A stretch of DNA of 64,000 bases from Planctomonas sp. JC2975 (GCF_012985205.1 NZ_JABEKS010000003.1:1-64000); one strand, 5' to 3'. Shown: positions 29,493 to 38,730, counted from the first letter of the stretch. The notes: generated from the letters alone by a model not told the origin. Translations and numbers: made by a program.

Positions 29493-30761
29493 TTACTTGA
29501 TCTTGGATTCGATGTTGCTGACGGCCGTGTTCCACACCGTCGTCGGATCGCCCTGACCCTTGATGAGCTGCAGCTCCGCCGAGCCCCAGTCCGCCCACAC
29601 GGACGCCATCTGCGGGATCGCCGGCATCGGAACGCCGTTCAGGCCGATGTCGCCGAAGGACTTGATGTCCGGGTCGCTCTTCGCGACCGTCGCGTAAGCG
29701 GTCTTCAGCGCCGGCGGACGACCGCCGACCTTGTACAGCGCCTCCTGAGCGGAGTCCGTGCCGAGGTATTCGACGAGGAACTTCGTCGCGGCGACCTTGT
29801 TCTTGCTCTTCGCGCTGATGAAGAACGCGTTCACGCCGAGGAACGGCTTGGCCTGCTCGCCGCCGGCGGAGGGCAGCGGGTCGATCGCGTACTTGATACC
29901 GGCCTTCTTGATGGCGGGCACGTTCCACGGTCCGGTCAGGTAGTAGGCGGACTGACCCTTGTCGAAGGCGTCGAGCGCGATGTCACCGGTGATGTTCGCG
30001 TTGAGGATGCCCTGCTGGCCCCAGTCCTTGATGGCGGCGGCGAACTTCAGGCCCGCCTCGTCGCCGAGGGTGAGCTTGGTCGCGTCGTAGGTGCCGTCGG
30101 ACTTCTGCGCGAAGACCGAGGATCCGAACGAGGTCTGCAGCGGGTACATGTGGTACGGGTCGCCCTGCTTGGGGTCGAGGCCGAGCAGGAACGGGTACTT
30201 CACCGTGCCCGCGTTGGCCGCCTGAGCCGCCTTGCCCTTGGAGACCACCTCGTCGAAGGTGCTGGAGACATCGGGAACGAGGGCCGTGTTGCGCAGCAGC
30301 GCCACGTTCTCGATCGAGTACGGGAGGCCGTAGACCTGGCCGTCGTAGGTGACCGCCTGGATCGCGACGTCGGCGTAGTCGCCGGACTTGTCGCCGAGCT
30401 GCAGCGGCGACACGACGCCGTTCTGCACGTACGAGCCGAGCTTGTCGTGCGGGCTCACGATCATGTCGGGACCCTTGCCGGTGGGAACCTGGCTGATGAA
30501 GTCCTTGTCGACGTTCGCGAAGTCCTTCACCACGAGCTTCACCGTGATGCCGGTGTCCTTCTTGAACTTCTCGGCGATCGGCTTGATCGCCGGGGCGCGC
30601 TGGGTGTCGAGCCAGATGGTGATCGTCTGGTTCGACGACGCCGCACCTGAACCGCTCCCGCTCGGGGAGGAACAAGCCGCGAGAGCCACGGTCGTCAACC
30701 CGGCTCCGGCCAGCCCGAAGAAGGTGCGCCGCGTGAACGCACTGCTGGGGGTCACCGTCAT
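29493..30761 (-). CDS. malE: Maltose/maltodextrin-binding lipoprotein, MalE type
   Basis: A 422-residue binding protein starting at ATG 30761 after AAAGG. The leader FTRRTFFGLAGAGLTTVALA ends in lipobox AACSS, suggesting Tat-style export and lipid anchoring. Mature features: ITIWLDTQRAPAIKPIAEKF, VYGLPYSIENVALLRNTALV, YYLTGPWNVPAIKKAG and NAFFISAKSKNKVAATKFL, as in MalE. It is the first gene of the malE-F-G operon, divergent from the alpha-glucosidase gene across a 415-bp control region. Confidence 0.93.
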   Translation of the reverse strand: MTVTPSSAFTRRTFFGLAGAGLTTVALAACSSPSGSGSGAASSNQTITIWLDTQRAPAIKPIAEKFKKDTGITVKLVVKDFANVDKDFISQVPTGKGPDMIVSPHDKLGSYVQNGVVSPLQLGDKSGDYADVAIQAVTYDGQVYGLPYSIENVALLRNTALVPDVSSTFDEVVSKGKAAQAANAGTVKYPFLLGLDPKQGDPYHMYPLQTSFGSSVFAQKSDGTYDATKLTLGDEAGLKFAAAIKDWGQQGILNANITGDIALDAFDKGQSAYYLTGPWNVPAIKKAGIKYAIDPLPSAGGEQAKPFLGVNAFFISAKSKNKVAATKFLVEYLGTDSAQEALYKVGGRPPALKTAYATVAKSDPDIKSFGDIGLNGVPMPAIPQMASVWADWGSAELQLIKGQGDPTTVWNTAVSNIESKIK

Positions 30762-30837
30762 TGGTGTGCCTTTCTGTTGTGAGGCAGGAGTCGGCCGTCG
30801 CAGAACAGAATTGCGGGAGGCCGTTCTCCCGGGGGGA

Positions 30838-31086
30838 TGCAAGCGCTTCCATTCATAGCAAACGCTTGCAGCTCCACCAAACCGCGTTATCAAATCGTGG
30901 CCGAAATCGTGGAAGTGGATTCCGCAGCCTCCGCAGAGGCGTATTCTCGGCGACCGTGCCGTCGTGTCGGCTCGCATCCCTGTCCTCCAGCGGGATGCAG
31001 TGGGAGCGCATTCGTCGACCGGTGTGAGCCGACGGATCGGATGCTGGACGGCCCAAAGCAGTGCTGCCACGTTGCAAGCGCTTGCA
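30838..31086. promoter_or_regulatory. LacI-type operators in malE/alpha-glucosidase divergent region
   Basis: Three sites share one pattern: TGCAAGCGCTTCCA (30838-30851), AGCAAACGCTTGCA (30857-30870) and the perfect palindrome TGCAAGCGCTTGCA (31073-31086). The first two flank the malE side and the third lies near the glucosidase side. They match the general shape of MalR/LacI operators and are likely bound by the LacI-type protein at 33043-34059. The rest of the 415-bp gap holds no gene. Confidence 0.8.
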
Positions 31087-31176
31087 GAATTGCCCTACAG
31101 TGGCACCCGATTTCGTGCAGTATGCGAGAGCATTGAGCTGCACGTGCATGTAACGATTCGAACAAGGACTGTGAAC

Positions 31177-32970
31177 GTGGACACGATTCCCTCGACAGGC
31201 ACGGCCGCGGAGCCGAATCCTTCCGGCCAGGCGACCGCCGCGGGCACGACGTTGCAGTCGTCGTCCGAATCCTCCACGGCGGCTGCACCGTCGCACGCCG
31301 GCTCCGGTGGTGAGTGGTGGCGGACGGCCGTCATCTACCAGGTGTATCCGCGCTCGTTCGCGGACTCGAACGGCGACGGCGTCGGAGATCTGCCCGGCAT
31401 CACGGCCCACCTGCCCGAGCTGCAGGATCTCGGTGTCGACGCCATCTGGCTGTCACCGTTCATGACCTCGCCGCAACGCGACGCCGGATACGACGTGGCC
31501 GACTACCGCGACGTGGATCCGCTTTTCGGCACGCTCGGCGACTTCGACCGCATGCTGGCGACGGCGCATTCGCTCGGCATGAGGGTCATCGTCGACCTGG
31601 TTCCGAACCACACGTCGTCGGATCACGCGTGGTTCACGGAGGCACTGGCATCCGCGGAGGGCAGCGAAGCCCGTAACCACTACTGGTTCCGCGACGGCAA
31701 GGGCGAGAACGGCGAACTGCCCCCGAACAACTGGGAGTCCGTGTTCGGCGGTCCGGCCTGGACTCGCACCACGAATCCCGACGGCACACCGGGGCAGTGG
31801 TACCTGCACCTCTTCGACACCTCGCAGCCCGACCTCAACTGGGACAACCAGTGGGTGTGGGAGCAGTTCCGCGGCATCCTGCGGTTCTGGCTCGACCGCG
31901 GTGTCGACGGATTCCGCATCGACGTCGCCCACGGCATGGTGAAGGCAGCTGGCCTTCCGGATGCCACGCCCGACGAGGCGGCAGGATCGATGGGCGGCGC
32001 CGGCGGATCCCTCGCCCTCGAGCCGGAGATCAGCGACGAGCCGCCGAGCCTGCCGTACTGGGCGCAGGAGGGCGGACACGACATCTTCCGCGACTGGCAT
32101 AAGGTGCTCGCCGAGTACGACGGCGACCGCGCGCTGTGCGGCGAGGCCTGGGTCGACCCGCCGTCGAAGCTCGCACGCTACGTGCGGCCGGACGAGATGC
32201 AGCAGACGTTCAACTTCTCGTACCTCGAAACGCCCTGGAGCGCTGATGCGCTGCGCACGGTGATCACCGAGTCGCTCGCAGCGTTCAACGGTGTCGGCGC
32301 GCCGAGCACCTGGGTGCTGTCCAACCACGATGTGGTGCGGCACGCGACCCGACTCGGCGTCTCGGGTGACAACCCTCAGGGACACGGCCTCGGGCCGAAG
32401 TCGCCCGTGAGCGTCGACGCCGCGGCAGGGCTGCGGCGTGCTCGTGCCGCGACGACGCTCATGCTGGCGCTGCCCGGCTCGGCGTATCTGTACCAGGGCG
32501 AGGAGCTCGGTCTGCCGGAGGTCGTCGACCTTCCGGACTCCGCGCGGCAGGATCCGACGTGGTTCCGCACGAACGGCGAGCGTTACGGACGGGACGGATG
32601 CCGCGTCCCGATCCCGTGGACGGCGGCCGGCGCGTCCCACGGCTTCAGCGATTCGGGTGCGAGCTGGCTGCCTCAGCCGTCCGAATGGGCGACACTCGCG
32701 CGCGATGTCGAGGACGCGGATCCGGACTCCACGCTCTCGCTCTACAAGCTCCTCCTGGCCGAGCGCGAGGGACGCGGCCTCGGCTGGGGCACGCTCGAAT
32801 GGTCGAAGGAGTACGGAGCGGATGTCGTGGCCTTCCGCAACGGCAAGGTCACCGTCGTCGCGAACCTGGGCCGGGCATCGGTCCCGCTCCCGGCGGGCGA
32901 GGTCATCGTCAGCAGCGCGCCGGTCGACGGGCTGCTCCCTGCCGACACGGCCGTCTGGGTGCTGTCCTGA
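31177..32970 (+). CDS. GH13 alpha-glucosidase
   Basis: A 597-residue cytoplasmic enzyme. GTG 31177 is preferred, 8 bases after AAGGA; GTG 31171 is possible. An N-terminal Ser/Thr/Ala-rich stretch of about 45 residues precedes the barrel: WWRTAVIYQVYPRSFADSNG, LGVDAIWLSPFMTSPQRDAG, VDLVPNHTSSDHAWF, nucleophile Asp in DGFRIDVAHGM, Glu in LCGEAWVDP and Asp in LSNHDVVRH. It hydrolyses alpha-glucosides or maltodextrins delivered by the divergent importer, and it shares a transcript with the LacI-type regulator. Confidence 0.92.
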   Translation: MDTIPSTGTAAEPNPSGQATAAGTTLQSSSESSTAAAPSHAGSGGEWWRTAVIYQVYPRSFADSNGDGVGDLPGITAHLPELQDLGVDAIWLSPFMTSPQRDAGYDVADYRDVDPLFGTLGDFDRMLATAHSLGMRVIVDLVPNHTSSDHAWFTEALASAEGSEARNHYWFRDGKGENGELPPNNWESVFGGPAWTRTTNPDGTPGQWYLHLFDTSQPDLNWDNQWVWEQFRGILRFWLDRGVDGFRIDVAHGMVKAAGLPDATPDEAAGSMGGAGGSLALEPEISDEPPSLPYWAQEGGHDIFRDWHKVLAEYDGDRALCGEAWVDPPSKLARYVRPDEMQQTFNFSYLETPWSADALRTVITESLAAFNGVGAPSTWVLSNHDVVRHATRLGVSGDNPQGHGLGPKSPVSVDAAAGLRRARAATTLMLALPGSAYLYQGEELGLPEVVDLPDSARQDPTWFRTNGERYGRDGCRVPIPWTAAGASHGFSDSGASWLPQPSEWATLARDVEDADPDSTLSLYKLLLAEREGRGLGWGTLEWSKEYGADVVAFRNGKVTVVANLGRASVPLPAGEVIVSSAPVDGLLPADTAVWVLS

Positions 32971-33042
32971 GAATCGCTCGGGTCGCCGGTACCATGACGG
33001 CAGGGACGCGGCGGTCGCACCGGCGCGGGTGCAGGTGAGGCG

Positions 33043-34059
33043 ATGGCAGGCATCGAAGAGGTCGCGCGTCTGGCGGGGGTGTCGACGGCGACGGTATCCC
33101 GCGCGCTGAGCGGCAACGGGCCGGTCTCCCCCACGACGCGCGAGCGCGTGCGGTCGGCGGCGGCACAGCTCGGATACGTCGTGTCGTCGAATGCGTCGAG
33201 CCTGGCATCCGGGCGCACCCGCAACGTGGGCGTCGTGGTGCCGTTCCTCTCCCGATGGTTCTTCTCGTCGGTGGTGGAGGGCGCTGAAGCCGCGCTGTTG
33301 CGCAAGGGATACGACCTCACGCTCTACAACCTCAGCGGTGGGGACGTGCTGCGGCGCAGCGTGTTCGAGCACTTCCTGCTGCGCAAGCGAGTCGACGCCG
33401 TCATCGCCGTCGCGCTCGAGCTCACCGACGAGGAGGTGAGCCGTATGCTCGCCATCTCCAAGCCGATAGTCGGTATCGGCGGCCCGATCCCCGGCGTGCG
33501 CACCCTCACCCTCGACGACCTCGCCGTCGCCCAGCTGGCCACCGAGCACCTCATCTCACTGGGGCACACGCAGATCGCACACGTCGGAGGCGGTGTCGAG
33601 TTCGACCTCGATTTCCACCTCGGCTCCACCCGTCGCCGAGGATTCGAGCGTGCGATGCACGAGGCGGGGCTGCCGATCCGCGACGATCTTTACCAGCCTG
33701 CAGACTTCACCATCAACGGTGGTTACGAAGCGGGCAAGCAGCTTGTGGGGCGGCCGTACGACAGGCCGACCGCGATCTTCGCGGCATCCGACGAGATGGC
33801 GATCGGATGCCTGCTCGCCGCACGCGACCTCGGGCTCGCCGTTCCCCGGGACATCTCCGTCGTCGGCATCGACGACCACGAGCTCTCCGACTTCTTCGGG
33901 CTGACCACCGTAGCGCAGTTCCCGCGGCAGCAGGGCGAGATGGCCGTCGACGTGCTGATGGGCGAGCTCAACCCGGATCCCGATGCCACGGACGCCTTCA
34001 CCACCGAGCTCCCGTACCAGCTCGTGGTGCGCTCGAGCACGGCGCGCCCCACCGAGTAG
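33043..34059 (+). CDS. LacI-family regulator of the maltose-type operons
   Basis: A 338-residue repressor: HTH IEEVARLAGVSTATVSRALS, hinge VRSAAAQLGYVVSSNASSLA, then the periplasmic-binding-like core with VGVVVPFLSRWFFSSVVEGA and ISVVGIDDHELSDFFGLTTV. It lies 72 bp after the alpha-glucosidase gene in the same direction. The nearby TGCAAGCGCTTGCA sites are its probable targets, which would link import and breakdown of alpha-glucosides. Confidence 0.93.
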   Translation: MAGIEEVARLAGVSTATVSRALSGNGPVSPTTRERVRSAAAQLGYVVSSNASSLASGRTRNVGVVVPFLSRWFFSSVVEGAEAALLRKGYDLTLYNLSGGDVLRRSVFEHFLLRKRVDAVIAVALELTDEEVSRMLAISKPIVGIGGPIPGVRTLTLDDLAVAQLATEHLISLGHTQIAHVGGGVEFDLDFHLGSTRRRGFERAMHEAGLPIRDDLYQPADFTINGGYEAGKQLVGRPYDRPTAIFAASDEMAIGCLLAARDLGLAVPRDISVVGIDDHELSDFFGLTTVAQFPRQQGEMAVDVLMGELNPDPDATDAFTTELPYQLVVRSSTARPTE

Positions 34060-34078
34060 CACCCCGCCCCACCCCTCC

Positions 34079-34487
34079 TCCCGAGGGTGCCCGTTTCACC
34101 TCCCGAGAGTGCCCGTTCCACCTCCCGAGAGTGCCCGTTTCACCTCCCGAGGGTGCCCGTTTCACCCCCCGAAGGTGCCCGTTCCACCTCCCGAGGGTGC
34201 CCGTCGCACCTCCCGAAGGTGCCCATTTCACCTGCCGAGGGTGCCCACTTCACCTCCCGAGAGTGCCCGTTCTGCCACCGACCGTGCGCTCCCGCACTTC
34301 GGGGCACGAAGGCGCACTCTCGGACGGAAGGACCAGCACGCTCGCGGAGAGGAACGAGCACCCTCGGTGGGAAAACGGGCACCCTCGGGGGTGGAACGGG
34401 CACCTTCGGGAGGAGAAGTGGGCACCTTCGGGAGGTGAAACGGGCACCCTCGGTGGGAGGAACGGGCACCCTCGGGGGTGGGGGATG
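34079..34487. repeat. Inverted array of 22-bp tandem repeats
   Basis: The left half holds nine tandem units of TCCCGAGGGTGCCCGTTTCACC type. The CCGARRGTGCCC core starts at 34081, 34103, 34125, 34147, 34169, 34191, 34213, 34235 and 34257, always 22 bp apart. The right half holds about eight reverse-complement units: the GCACCYTCGG core starts at 34314, 34336 (both degenerate), 34358, 34379, 34400, 34422, 34444 and 34466, spaced 21-22 bp. A centre of about 35 bp has its own GTGC-rich inverted repeat. The array exactly fills the gap between two convergent genes. The arms could pair into a very long hairpin. There are no spacers, so it is not CRISPR. Confidence 0.9.
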
Positions 34488-34491
34488 GTCG

Positions 34492-35307
34492 TCAGCGGTC
34501 GGCGACGCCGATCTCGTCGAGGATCGGCTCAAGCTGGGCGAACAGGCCCGGCTCCGCCGCGATGGTCAGGGCGCGGCTTGCCGCGGCCCCGTGCAGTCCC
34601 GCGACCGTCGCACCGGCCTCGGATGCCACAAGGGCACCGCCCGCGTGGTCCCACGGCTTCAGGCCCTTCTCGTAGTACGCGTCGAGCCGACCGGACGCCA
34701 CGCTGCACAGGTCGAGCGCTGCGGATCCGATGCGGCGGATGTCGCGAACCCGCGGAATCAGCATGCTCACCGCCTCGGCCTGCAGTCCGCGCCGCCGCGA
34801 GTCGTACGAGAATCCGGTGCCGACGAGTGCCAGCGACAGCTGCTTGCCCGTCGCGACCTGAAGACGCGAGGTGCCGAGGAACGCTCCGCCGCCGACGCTG
34901 GCCGTGTAGACCTCGCCGCTGGCCGGGTTGACGACCGCCGAGGCGAGGGCGCGCCACGTGTTCGGATCCGGATCCCCCTCGACCGCCGCGATCGAGACCG
35001 CGTACGCGGGGATTCCGTAGAGGTAGTTCACGGTGCCGTCGATCGGATCCACGATCCATGTGAGCCCCGTGCTGCTGACGCTCGCGTCGCTCTCCTCGCC
35101 GAAGAAGCCGTCACCTGGGCGCGCATCAGCCAGCCGTCCGCGGATGAGGTCCTCTGACTCGCGATCCGCCGCCGTGACGATGTCTTCGGGCGCGGTCTTC
35201 GTCGCCGCCACCTCGACGCCCTGCTCACGTCGGGAGCGCACGAGTTCACCGGCCTCCAAGGCGATCGTTCGGGCAAGGTCGAGCAGCTCAGCGGTCGCGA
35301 CGGTCAT
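34492..35307 (-). CDS. Inositol monophosphatase-family phosphatase
   Basis: A 271-residue protein with the metal-dependent phosphatase motifs: ADRESEDLI, GEES (FFGEESDA), DPIDGT (WIVDPIDGTVNYLYG) and the C-terminal WDHAGG. Members hydrolyse inositol phosphates, histidinol phosphate, PAP or fructose bisphosphate using two or three Mg ions. The second half is typical of actinobacterial SuhB-like proteins. It is a single gene converging on the repeat array. The substrate is not decided by sequence alone. Confidence 0.9.
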   Translation of the reverse strand: MTVATAELLDLARTIALEAGELVRSRREQGVEVAATKTAPEDIVTAADRESEDLIRGRLADARPGDGFFGEESDASVSSTGLTWIVDPIDGTVNYLYGIPAYAVSIAAVEGDPDPNTWRALASAVVNPASGEVYTASVGGGAFLGTSRLQVATGKQLSLALVGTGFSYDSRRRGLQAEAVSMLIPRVRDIRRIGSAALDLCSVASGRLDAYYEKGLKPWDHAGGALVASEAGATVAGLHGAAASRALTIAAEPGLFAQLEPILDEIGVADR

Positions 35308-35410
35308 GCCTTCGATGCTACGGGGCGAGCGGTGTTTGGCGTGTCGTCCGACGCCGACCTATCCTCGCTGTATCGAATCTTTGTTCGATTATCTCGCAAG
35401 GAGGTCTGCC

Positions 35411-35689
35411 GTGAGTATCACTCATACCGCCGACGTCGTGACCGTCTGGGTCGGTGCCGATGGAACCCCGAAGCGGATGTTCTGGGCCGGCCACCGCTAT
35501 CGCGTCACCGACACCCCGACCCGCCTCGGCCCCGAGCCAGGGCTCCTGCTGAGCCCCGCCATCACGCATCCGCCGTCGCCCCTGAACGGATGGCGATTCC
35601 AGGGCACGAGCGACGACGGGGACACACGCGTCTTCGACGTGCGGTTCGCGGATGACGACGGGTGGGAACTGATCCGAGTGATCGACTGA
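35411..35689 (+). CDS. Small conserved-looking protein (DUF6504-like, tentative)
   Basis: A 92-residue protein starting at GTG 35411, 6 bases after AAGGAGGT. It begins MSITHTADVVTVWVGADGTP and carries a short beta-rich core, RMFWAGHRYRVTDTPTRL, and a C-terminal FDVRFADDDGWELIRVID. The layout resembles small actinobacterial proteins of the DUF6504 type, but this is from memory of the pattern and is not certain. It is probably cytoplasmic. No function is known. Confidence 0.6.
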   Translation: MSITHTADVVTVWVGADGTPKRMFWAGHRYRVTDTPTRLGPEPGLLLSPAITHPPSPLNGWRFQGTSDDGDTRVFDVRFADDDGWELIRVID

Positions 35690-35717
35690 ACCGTCGATCG
35701 ATGCGACCATTGCATTC

Positions 35718-36200
35718 GTGAGCACGGGAGCCGACGACTTCGCCCAGGACGCGGTGGATGCCGCCGAGATCGCGGCATCGCGTCGCCCATCGGACAAGCC
35801 GATCTATCGGGCCACCCCGCAGGAGGGAATCCGGCGGTTCTTCACGAAGTACGCCGTGTTCCATGGACGGGCGAGCCGCAGCGAGTTCTGGTGGGCGTAC
35901 GCGTTGAACATCGTCGTGTTCTTCGTGGCCGGAATCGGCGTCGAGATGACCAACTCGCTCGCCGGCCCATCGGTCGAGCGCCCGACCACCGGAAGCCTGG
36001 TGATCGGTGTCGTCTACCTGCTGTATGTGCTGGCAACGATCGTCCCGAGCATCTCGGTGTTCGTGCGACGGCTGCACGACGCGAACTTCTCGGGCTGGTG
36101 GATCCTGCTCGGCATCATCCCGTTCGCGGGACCGGTGATCGCCGTCATCTTCGCGATCCTGCCCAGGCAGTCCTACGGCAGGCGATTCGATCGAGTGTGA
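35718..36200 (+). CDS. DUF805 membrane protein
   Basis: 160 residues with GTG start at 35718. The core FFTKYAVFHGRASRSEFWWA, then four hydrophobic segments, VRRLHDANFSGWWILLGIIP and a final LPRQSYGRRFD are typical of DUF805 inner-membrane proteins, whose function is unknown. A 50-residue soluble N-terminus precedes the domain. It follows the 92-residue gene by 28 bp. Confidence 0.88.
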   Translation: MSTGADDFAQDAVDAAEIAASRRPSDKPIYRATPQEGIRRFFTKYAVFHGRASRSEFWWAYALNIVVFFVAGIGVEMTNSLAGPSVERPTTGSLVIGVVYLLYVLATIVPSISVFVRRLHDANFSGWWILLGIIPFAGPVIAVIFAILPRQSYGRRFDRV

Positions 36201-36279
36201 TCAGGCGTCACGACCGTGACGCCGGCATCCGCTCTCCGACGCGAGCTCCGCGACACCCCACGATGCGCGGATGCCACGC

Positions 36280-36588
36280 CTACTGCGGCGAGCGCCGCCC
36301 GGTCTGCTGCTCCCACAGCTCGAGCTCTCGCGTGAGCGCCTTGGCCAGCTCGAACACCTGCTCCGGAGGGATGCGGATGCGCGTCACCACCCTGGCGTTC
36401 ACCGACCGTTGAGCGTTCCCCTGGTCGTCCCTGGTCTCTGTAGCCGGACCGCGCAGCGATGCGAAGTCGAGCACGAACACATTGTCGGTGTGCCAGATGC
36501 TCGCGAAGTCCGCGAATCCTCCGGCTTCCACCTCCGGTGGGATGTCGAAGTTGATCTGCGTCGGAACGTTCTCCTGCTCGTCGGCCAC
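36280..36588 (-). CDS. DUF3467 protein
   Basis: A 102-residue protein: INFDIPPEVEAGGFADFASI, WHTDNVFVLDFASL, VVTRIRIPPEQVFELAKALT. This is the layout of DUF3467, a family of small beta-sandwich proteins of unknown role that are widespread in bacteria. The C-terminus (ELELWEQQTGRR) is helical. ATG at 36588 is reasonable; no clear operon partner. Confidence 0.85.
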   Translation of the reverse strand: MADEQENVPTQINFDIPPEVEAGGFADFASIWHTDNVFVLDFASLRGPATETRDDQGNAQRSVNARVVTRIRIPPEQVFELAKALTRELELWEQQTGRRSPQ

Positions 36589-36755
36589 GGCGTCCCCTCA
36601 CCTCGTCAAGTCTGCGCGCTGAGCCTATCGGGTCGGTCGCGAACGTCGTGGCCGGCGACGTGCGCCCCGTCGGATCACTGAGAGTCCTCGACGTTTCGGC
36701 GGATTCCTCCCAGTTCTGAGGGAGTCCTGTACGCGCGAGCGGGAACGTGCGAACA

Positions 36756-38159
36756 ATGAGCACCACGATCGAACTGCCTGGGCTCCGCGCCTTGCGCGGT
36801 ATCCCGACGGCCCTGTCCGTGCGGATGCCCGTGGCCGCGCCGCACGTCCGCGTCTTGTCTGCGATCGGGCTCGGCTGGCTCGGCATGACGATCGCGTGGC
36901 TGCGTCTGCCTGCAGCAGCCAGGGACACGTTCTGGGCGGAAGACGGCAGGACGTTCGTCGAGGGCGCGCTCACGCATCCGCTTGCCGCGGCGCTGGTCAC
37001 CCCGTACGACGGCTACCTGCACACACTTCCCCGGCTCATGGCGGCCGCCGTGGTGGCACTGCTTCCGGCCGGGGCGTACGCGATCGGCATCACGTTGGCC
37101 AGCTGCGCCGTGGCGGGTGCCGTCGTCGCGCTCATCTTCCTGTTCACGGCGAACATCGTGCCGTCGCCGTGGTGGCGAGCGGCGCTCGCGCTCGTCACCG
37201 TCGCCGCGCCAACGCTGCCGCGCGAGGTGCTGGGGAATGCGGCGAATGTCCACACCCTGTGCCTGTGGCTCGCGATGTGGCTGCTTGTGGGTCGCACCGA
37301 CGACGTGCGGTTGCGCTGGATCGGCGCCGGCGCCGCGTTACTCGCGGCGACGACCGAGGTGCAGACGCTGCTGCTCCTCCCGCTCGCACTGCTCGCGGCC
37401 AGAAGCACCGCGAGGAGGCCGATCGTGCTGGGGATCGTCGCAGGTGCCACGGTGCAGTCGTTCGCGATGCTTGTGGATCCGCGTCGCTTCAACGGCAATG
37501 CGCCCGTCTCCGTGGCCTCGATGCTCGACGGCTATCTGATGAACGGGTCTACGACGATCTGGGTGCCGCAGTCCGCGCTCGGCCACGCGCTCGAGGCAGG
37601 CTGGCCGTTGATCGGGATCGCGAGCATTCTCCCTGCCGTCGCGGCGATCGCCTTCGTGTGGCACCGCGGCACCGGCATCCAGCGGGCAGCTGTCGCGGCC
37701 GTTCCGCTGGCCGGAATCGCCGTGTGGACGGCGTCGCTCATCGCCAACCCGCAGTCGTTCTACGACTACGCGAGTCTGTCGGGCGCATCCCTCGAACGGA
37801 TCTGGCTCACTCGGTACGGAATCGTGCCGCAGCTGACGCTCATCTCGGTGATGATCATCGGGCTGTCTCTAGCGGCGCGGATACCGGTGGTTGACGGACG
37901 AGGCATCCTCCGTTCCCGGCGGCCGGCCCTGATCCGGGTCGCCACCGTCCTCGTCGCCGGAGTCGTACTCGTCGCGGGCAACCTCACGCCAACGGTGAGC
38001 CGGCGCGCGTACGGGCCGCAGTGGGAGCCGCAGACGGTGACGGCCTCGAGGAGCTGCGCCGCGGCACCCGACGACGCGGTGCGCGACCTCGGCGAGACGC
38101 TGGGATGGACGGTTCAGCTCACCTGCGATCAGCTCGAGGACGATCCGGGATCGTCGTGA
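36756..38159 (+). CDS. Polytopic membrane protein, GT-C-like layout
   Basis: A 467-residue protein with about ten hydrophobic segments. Between the first and second is DTFWAEDGRTFVEGALTHPL, with the acidic ED motif in an outer loop typical of GT-C glycosyltransferase-like proteins. A C-terminal 50-residue soluble tail has two Cys (SCAAAPD, QLTCDQLE). The ATG at 36747 is also possible. It has no operon partner. Its substrate is unknown and no family could be named with confidence. Confidence 0.7.
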   Translation: MSTTIELPGLRALRGIPTALSVRMPVAAPHVRVLSAIGLGWLGMTIAWLRLPAAARDTFWAEDGRTFVEGALTHPLAAALVTPYDGYLHTLPRLMAAAVVALLPAGAYAIGITLASCAVAGAVVALIFLFTANIVPSPWWRAALALVTVAAPTLPREVLGNAANVHTLCLWLAMWLLVGRTDDVRLRWIGAGAALLAATTEVQTLLLLPLALLAARSTARRPIVLGIVAGATVQSFAMLVDPRRFNGNAPVSVASMLDGYLMNGSTTIWVPQSALGHALEAGWPLIGIASILPAVAAIAFVWHRGTGIQRAAVAAVPLAGIAVWTASLIANPQSFYDYASLSGASLERIWLTRYGIVPQLTLISVMIIGLSLAARIPVVDGRGILRSRRPALIRVATVLVAGVVLVAGNLTPTVSRRAYGPQWEPQTVTASRSCAAAPDDAVRDLGETLGWTVQLTCDQLEDDPGSS

Positions 38160-38231
38160 AACACGATGCGACGGATCGGGTCGGCCGCGCCACGGGCGCG
38201 AACGGTTCGGACCGCAGACGGTGCGAGTGTT

Positions 38232-38621
38232 TCAGCCCGGATAAACGGTCGGGAACCCGGCGTCGTCGCCGGTGTGCTCAACGCGGTTCTGATCGTCGAC
38301 CATGATCACCTTCGGCTGGAACTCGGATGCCTTGGCGAGCTTCATCGAGGCGTACGCCATGATGATGACGCGATCGCCGACGTTGACCAGACGCGCCGCC
38401 GCCCCGTTCACGCCGATCACGCCGGAGCCGCGCTCGCCCTCGATCACGTACGTCTCGAAACGCTGGCCGTTGTCGATGTTGACGACGCTGATCTTCTCGC
38501 CGACGAGGATCCCGGATGCGTCCAGCAGTGCACGGTCTACGGTGAGCGAACCGACGTAGTGCAGGTCCGCCCTCGTCACCGTCGCACGGTGGATCTTCGA
38601 GCGGAGCATGGTGACGCGCAT
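38232..38621 (-). CDS. panD: Aspartate 1-decarboxylase
   Basis: 129 residues. This pyruvoyl enzyme converts L-aspartate to beta-alanine for pantothenate and CoA synthesis. The self-cleavage site is Gly24-Ser25 in ADLHYVGSLTVD; Ser25 becomes the pyruvoyl group. IHRATVTRADLHY and GERGSGVIGVNGAAA are family signatures. ATG 38621 is chosen because GAAGG lies 9 bases upstream; the inner ATG 38609 has none. It is cytoplasmic and here a single gene, apart from other pan genes. Confidence 0.95.
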   Translation of the reverse strand: MRVTMLRSKIHRATVTRADLHYVGSLTVDRALLDASGILVGEKISVVNIDNGQRFETYVIEGERGSGVIGVNGAAARLVNVGDRVIIMAYASMKLAKASEFQPKVIMVDDQNRVEHTGDDAGFPTVYPG

Positions 38622-38681
38622 GATCGGGGTCCTTCGAGGCGGTGGGGGTCGGTCGGCAAGTGTAGCCGTACGACCTGGAGA

Positions 38682-38712
38682 AGGCTGCGGCCGGCGAGGC
38701 GCCGGCCGCAGC
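38682..38712. terminator. Terminator after pectate lyase-like gene
   Basis: A 13-bp perfect GC-rich stem (GGCTGCGGCCGGC with GCCGGCCGCAGCC) and a 5-base loop, 19 bp beyond the lyase stop on the minus strand and upstream of panD. It insulates panD from the lyase transcript. No T-run follows. Confidence 0.75.
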
Positions 38713-38730
38713 CCATCCGCGGATCCCTGG

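Noticed and set aside
34079-34487. Possible CRISPR array
   Set aside because: The 22-bp units abut with no unique spacers and reverse orientation in the middle.
34079-34487. Repeat peptide gene on either strand
   Set aside because: Open frames exist in several frames on both strands only because the repeat lacks stops. The unit length of 22 is not a multiple of three, so no fixed repeat peptide is kept, and no ribosome site is present.
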